From an uncultured SAR86 cluster bacterium (lineage in GTDB: Bacteria; Pseudomonadota; Gammaproteobacteria; Magnimaribacterales; AG-339-G14), in the NCBI GenBank assembly GCA_902525735.1, contig CABZIF010000003.1:1-64000 (forward strand): a DNA stretch of 64,000 nt. The letters are read 5' to 3'. Below the pieces are notes generated by a model that ran no database searches, had not been told where the DNA came from, and worked only from the letters and a program-made list of their open reading frames with translations. The position numbers and the translations under genes were made by a program. Within the stretch, counting starts at the first letter, position 1. Every line of letters starts with the position of its first letter. Of this stretch, positions 60,834 through 64,000 are shown piece by piece.

Positions 60834-61616
60834 TTAATCTCCTAAAGCCTTAGATTTAAGAATTGCTTCATTTATAGCCTCTTCCCATATTTTCTCTATT
60901 CCCTCGGAATTTATCCTATTAAGAGCTGCCTCAGTAACACCTCCTTTTGAAGCAACCATTTCCATGATGTCCCCAAATTTATTACTTTCGTTAGATTTAT
61001 GTATATAAGAAGTACCTTCCAATATGTCTCTTATCCAGGGCTCAGGGTCAATGAAACCATGTTCTTTTGCAATTTTAGACAAAATATTTGATAGATGGCT
61101 AATAAACGCAGGCCCAGCGCCAAAAATTGAAGTAAATGCATCGAATTGTTTTTCATCTATTTTTAAGCATCTTCCTAAGATATTTAAAATATCTATGGAA
61201 TTGTTTTTATCTATATTCAAATCAGTAAAGAAAGCAATTGGACTTGAACCGCCACTAATTCCAAGAGTAGGCATTGCTCTAATAATATTTTCATGACCTC
61301 CCAACATAGTTTTCAGCTTATTAAACTTAAGTCCGGCAACAAAAGAAATTATCAATTGATCGGATAAAAGATTTTTAAGTTGATGCGAAATTTCCTCAAC
61401 TTTATTAGGCTTAATTGTTAAAAAAATTATTTCTGACCTATTTGCTAAATCCTTTATTTCAGTATATTTGGCACCTAAATCTATTATTCTCTGATCTTCA
61501 AAAGGATCATTTACGAGCAAAGGAAACTCACTAGCTAATTTTTCAATAGCATGTCTTCCTAAATTCCCAGCTCCGATAAAGCCTATTGTTTTATTTTTAT
61601 TAATTTCTTTCACCAA
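60834..61616 (-). CDS. proC: Pyrroline-5-carboxylate reductase
   Basis: This 260-residue enzyme has IGFIGAGNLGRHAIEKL, IFLTIKPNKVEEI, IRAMPTLGISGGSSPIAFF and VASKGGVTEAALNRI, the ProC signature near the C-terminus. It makes proline from pyrroline-5-carboxylate with NADPH. The start overlaps yggS by 17 bases. Confidence 0.95.
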   Translation of the reverse strand: MVKEINKNKTIGFIGAGNLGRHAIEKLASEFPLLVNDPFEDQRIIDLGAKYTEIKDLANRSEIIFLTIKPNKVEEISHQLKNLLSDQLIISFVAGLKFNKLKTMLGGHENIIRAMPTLGISGGSSPIAFFTDLNIDKNNSIDILNILGRCLKIDEKQFDAFTSIFGAGPAFISHLSNILSKIAKEHGFIDPEPWIRDILEGTSYIHKSNESNKFGDIMEMVASKGGVTEAALNRINSEGIEKIWEEAINEAILKSKALGD

Positions 61617-62250
61617 ATATTCCTGTTCCTATTCTAATCATTGTCGACCCATTTTTAATGGCTAACTCAAAGTCATTGCTCATTCCCATCGAAATTTCAT
61701 TAACACCTTTGAAATTTTTATTTAACGCAATTGCTATTTGTTTTGTTTTAGCGAACGAAACTTCAGTTAATTTTGAGTCTGTCGTATTTTTAGGTATCAC
61801 CATAATTCCTTTTAAATTTAAGTTAGGCAGAGAAATAATTTTTTTAGCCAAACTACAAATTTCACTTTCACTGATGCCGTTTTTACTTTTTTCATCATCA
61901 ATATTAACTTGAATAAGAACATTTATTGATTTGTCATGAGGGCAATTATCGTTCAAAAGCTTTGCAACCTTGTATCTATCAACCGTATGAACCCAGTTAA
62001 AATTTTGTGCAATTTCTTTGCATTTATTAGACTGTATTTTCCCAATAAAGTGCCAACTTATATTTAAATGTTTAAGAATAGAAATTTTTGCTAAGGCTTC
62101 TTGTAAGTAGTTTTCTCCAAAATTTAATATTCCATTTTCATAAGCTTTTTCTATCAAGTCAGCAGACTTTTTTTTGCTAACGGCAATGATGGTCGTATCT
62201 CTATTTATAATTTTTTTTAAGTTAGAAATATTTTTCTTGATATCAATCAC
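61600..62250 (-). CDS. yggS: PLP homeostasis protein YggS/PLPBP
   Basis: This 216-residue alanine-racemase-like barrel has TIIAVSKKKSADLIEKAY with the PLP-binding lysine, LNFGENYLQEAL, WHFIGKIQSNKCKEI, VNIDDEKSKNGISESEI and SMGMSNDFELAIKNGSTMIRIG. It buffers pyridoxal phosphate and is not an enzyme in known cases. It is in the conserved proC neighbourhood. Its ATG overlaps the argS stop by one base. Confidence 0.95.
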   Translation of the reverse strand: MIDIKKNISNLKKIINRDTTIIAVSKKKSADLIEKAYENGILNFGENYLQEALAKISILKHLNISWHFIGKIQSNKCKEIAQNFNWVHTVDRYKVAKLLNDNCPHDKSINVLIQVNIDDEKSKNGISESEICSLAKKIISLPNLNLKGIMVIPKNTTDSKLTEVSFAKTKQIAIALNKNFKGVNEISMGMSNDFELAIKNGSTMIRIGTGIFGERN

Positions 62251-63896
62251 TACATTTTCTCTGGAGTTTCTATTACCAATACGTCCATTCCACTTTTAAT
62301 AGTTTTTTTAATTGCTAGCAGCAGGGTAAATTTTGCATTTCTTAATTTTTGATCATCATTAATAATAGTTTCAGAATTATAGTAAGAATGAAATTTTGAT
62401 GCTAAATCTCTCAGATAAAAACATACAGGATGTACTTCGTAATTTTTACAGCATTGTTCAATGATAATTTTATAATCCTCTAAAGAAGAGATGATTTCTA
62501 GTTCTGTTTTATTTTCTAAAAGATCTAAGTTGTCTATTCCTTCTTTAAGATCAAAAATCATTCCTCTCTTTTTTAATTCTTTTTCTAAACTACAAATTCT
62601 TGCATAGGCATATTGAATGTAATAAACAGGATTATTTTTGTCCTGACTAATCGCAAGATCTATATCAAATTCTAGCGCTTGATCACTTTTTTTTGTTAAA
62701 TAAAAAAATCTAGCGGCATCAACTCCAACTTCTTCTAGAAGTTGATTTAAAGTTACAAAATCCGCCGATCTGGTCGACATAGATATTTTCTTGCCATTTT
62801 TAATCAAAGAAACAAATTGAATAAATATTGTCTTTAATCTTTCAGGGTTAAGCTTTAGCGCTTCAATTGCCGCTTTTACTCTTGGAAGGTAACCGTGGTG
62901 GTCTGATCCCCAAATATTAATTAGTTCATCATAATTTCTTTGAAATTTATCTTTATGATATGCAATATCAGATAAAAAATAAGTTTCTTGTTTATCAGAT
63001 CTAATTAAAACCCTATTTTTGTCGTCTCCAAACTTCGTTGATTTAAACCAAAGTGCGCCTTCTTTTTCAAAAGAATGATCACTTTTTAAATCTTCCAAGA
63101 CCTCTAGTGTTTTATTTGCTCTTTTATCATATAAAAAACTCTCTGAAAAAAAAGAATCAAAATTTACTTTAAAGTTATTTAAAGTCTCTTTGATGCTAAG
63201 CATCATTTCGTTAATTATTAAATTAACAAATTCTTTCTCATTTTTTATTTTTATAAAGGTATCTTTTTTAAGATTTTTAATTTTAGATGCTAGCTCGTCT
63301 ATGTATGAACCTTTGTAAAAATTTGTACTGTCTATTTTCGATATGTCTATATTAAATTTTTCTAAATACTTCATATGGACGCTATCAGCTAAAATTTTTG
63401 TCTGTAAACCCCTATCATTTACGTAATACTCCTCCGTAACTTTATTGCCAGATTTTTTTAGCAAATTACTTAATGCCGAACCAAAAGCAGCTCCTCTTCC
63501 ATGTCCTACATGTAATGGCCCTGTGGGGTTCGATGAAACATACTCAATTAAAATATTTTTTTTATTTTTTTCTTTATATGGGAAAAAAGACTCTTTGTTA
63601 TCTAAGAGTTCTTTTAAATATTTTAAATTAGCTTTTTTGCTCAAAAAGAAATTTATAAAGCCAGGCCCAGCTAGTTCTATTTTCTCTATCCAATCTTCTT
63701 TTGAGAATGAGTTAATTATTTTTTTTGCCAATTCTTTTGGGTTCTCTCCTCTTTTTTTGGCTTCAATCATTGCAACATTAGAACTCCAGTCTCCATGTTC
63801 TTCAGATTTTGTTTTGACTATTTCGATTGATAAATCTTTACTTTCATAAAGGTCATTAATGGCAGACAAAAGCAATTCATGAATTCTATCTTTCAT
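62250..63896 (-). CDS. argS: Arginyl-tRNA synthetase
   Basis: This 548-residue class I synthetase has [22 protein letters not shown] (HIGH motif as HVGH), [18 protein letters not shown] and [15 protein letters not shown] (KMSKS equivalent), plus a C-terminal anticodon-binding helical domain. The N-terminal additional domain is present. The start codon overlaps the efp stop (ATGA). Confidence 0.96.
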   Translation of the reverse strand: MKDRIHELLLSAINDLYESKDLSIEIVKTKSEEHGDWSSNVAMIEAKKRGENPKELAKKIINSFSKEDWIEKIELAGPGFINFFLSKKANLKYLKELLDNKESFFPYKEKNKKNILIEYVSSNPTGPLHVGHGRGAAFGSALSNLLKKSGNKVTEEYYVNDRGLQTKILADSVHMKYLEKFNIDISKIDSTNFYKGSYIDELASKIKNLKKDTFIKIKNEKEFVNLIINEMMLSIKETLNNFKVNFDSFFSESFLYDKRANKTLEVLEDLKSDHSFEKEGALWFKSTKFGDDKNRVLIRSDKQETYFLSDIAYHKDKFQRNYDELINIWGSDHHGYLPRVKAAIEALKLNPERLKTIFIQFVSLIKNGKKISMSTRSADFVTLNQLLEEVGVDAARFFYLTKKSDQALEFDIDLAISQDKNNPVYYIQYAYARICSLEKELKKRGMIFDLKEGIDNLDLLENKTELEIISSLEDYKIIIEQCCKNYEVHPVCFYLRDLASKFHSYYNSETIINDDQKLRNAKFTLLLAIKKTIKSGMDVLVIETPEKM

Positions 63897-64000
63897 TTGT
63901 TAACCCTACTTTGGTACTCATTAGTTCTTGTATCTACTTTAATAAAGTCACCTTCTTCAATAAAAAGCGGAACCTTTACTTCAAGACCATTAGATAATTT
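63893..64000 (-). CDS. efp: Elongation factor P, 3' end only
   Basis: The frame entering from the right edge reads [35 protein letters not shown] and stops at TGA (63893-63895). [22 protein letters not shown] is the characteristic C-terminal strand pair of EF-P (domain III). EF-P relieves ribosome stalling at proline runs. Only the last 35 codons are in the window. The stop overlaps the argS ATG by three bases. Confidence 0.88.
   Translation of the reverse strand, partial: KLSNGLEVKVPLFIEEGDFIKVDTRTNEYQSRVNK

Noticed and set aside
1-64000. tRNA, rRNA, CRISPR, insertion sequence or prophage
   Set aside because: Scanning gaps and coding regions showed no tRNA-like cloverleaf, regular spaced repeats, transposase or phage structural genes.

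Overview
This is AT-rich chromosomal DNA from a gammaproteobacterium, most likely a marine, streamlined, SAR86-like lineage. The sequence supports this in four ways. There is an rpoH with the gammaproteobacterial RpoH box. The block metW-metX-yggT-proC-yggS is intact. Genes are packed with many 1-11 base overlaps. The gene mix is rich in class C beta-lactamase-like hydrolases, a flavin monooxygenase, a Rieske oxygenase, GSTs and a TonB receptor. The lineage is an inference; no rRNA or other decisive marker lies in the window. I see no tRNA, rRNA, insertion sequence, prophage or CRISPR array.

Layout. (1) 1-2.2 kb: an accessory island with a NucS-like nuclease (cut by the window edge), a small DpnI-like endonuclease, a 19-residue cysteine-rich micro-ORF and an Nmad3-type protein. 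The junctions between them carry a recurring element with an inverted-repeat structure and a conserved GGTGGAGT core, which resembles a cassette array. (2) 2.2-12.5 kb: YugP-like protease, serine hydrolase, MHS transporter, DUF4399, cupin and MerC proteins, then a Rieske oxygenase, GST, kappa-GST-like isomerase, VOC protein, crotonase, an IsdG-like haem monooxygenase and an exported methyltransferase. (3) 12.5-19.9 kb: photolyase family, 2-hydroxyacid dehydrogenase, a His/Glu-rich TonB receptor with a small His-rich partner (probable zinc uptake), desaturase, TPR protein and cytochrome b561. (4) 19.9-30.6 kb: four more class C beta-lactamase-like hydrolases around a Baeyer-Villiger monooxygenase and a quinone-oxidoreductase-like protein. 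(5) 30.6-34.7 kb: glycosyltransferase plus rfbBDAC for dTDP-L-rhamnose. (6) 34.8-42.6 kb: nitronate monooxygenase-like protein, then a c-di-GMP and phosphorelay module (PAS-EAL, DHp-REC-GGDEF, single REC, large hybrid kinase). (7) 42.6-54.6 kb: nadB, a BI-1 family protein, uvrD, a split TRAP transporter whose dctP and dctQ are frameshifted, membrane dipeptidase, yaaA and an ECH1-like isomerase. (8) 54.6-64 kb: core genes cysQ, rpoH, thiS, thiG, trmB, rdgB, metW, metX, yggT, proC, yggS, argS and the 3' end of efp.

The likely joint functions are: DNA recognition or cleavage in the first 2 kb; oxidation of carbonyl or aromatic compounds followed by ester or lactone hydrolysis in the oxygenase/hydrolase regions; zinc uptake at 15-17 kb; rhamnosylation of a surface glycan; and a phosphorelay controlling c-di-GMP. 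Four single-base excesses in A/T runs fall in three genes between 44.5 and 52.7 kb. They are either sequencing/assembly errors or recent gene decay.
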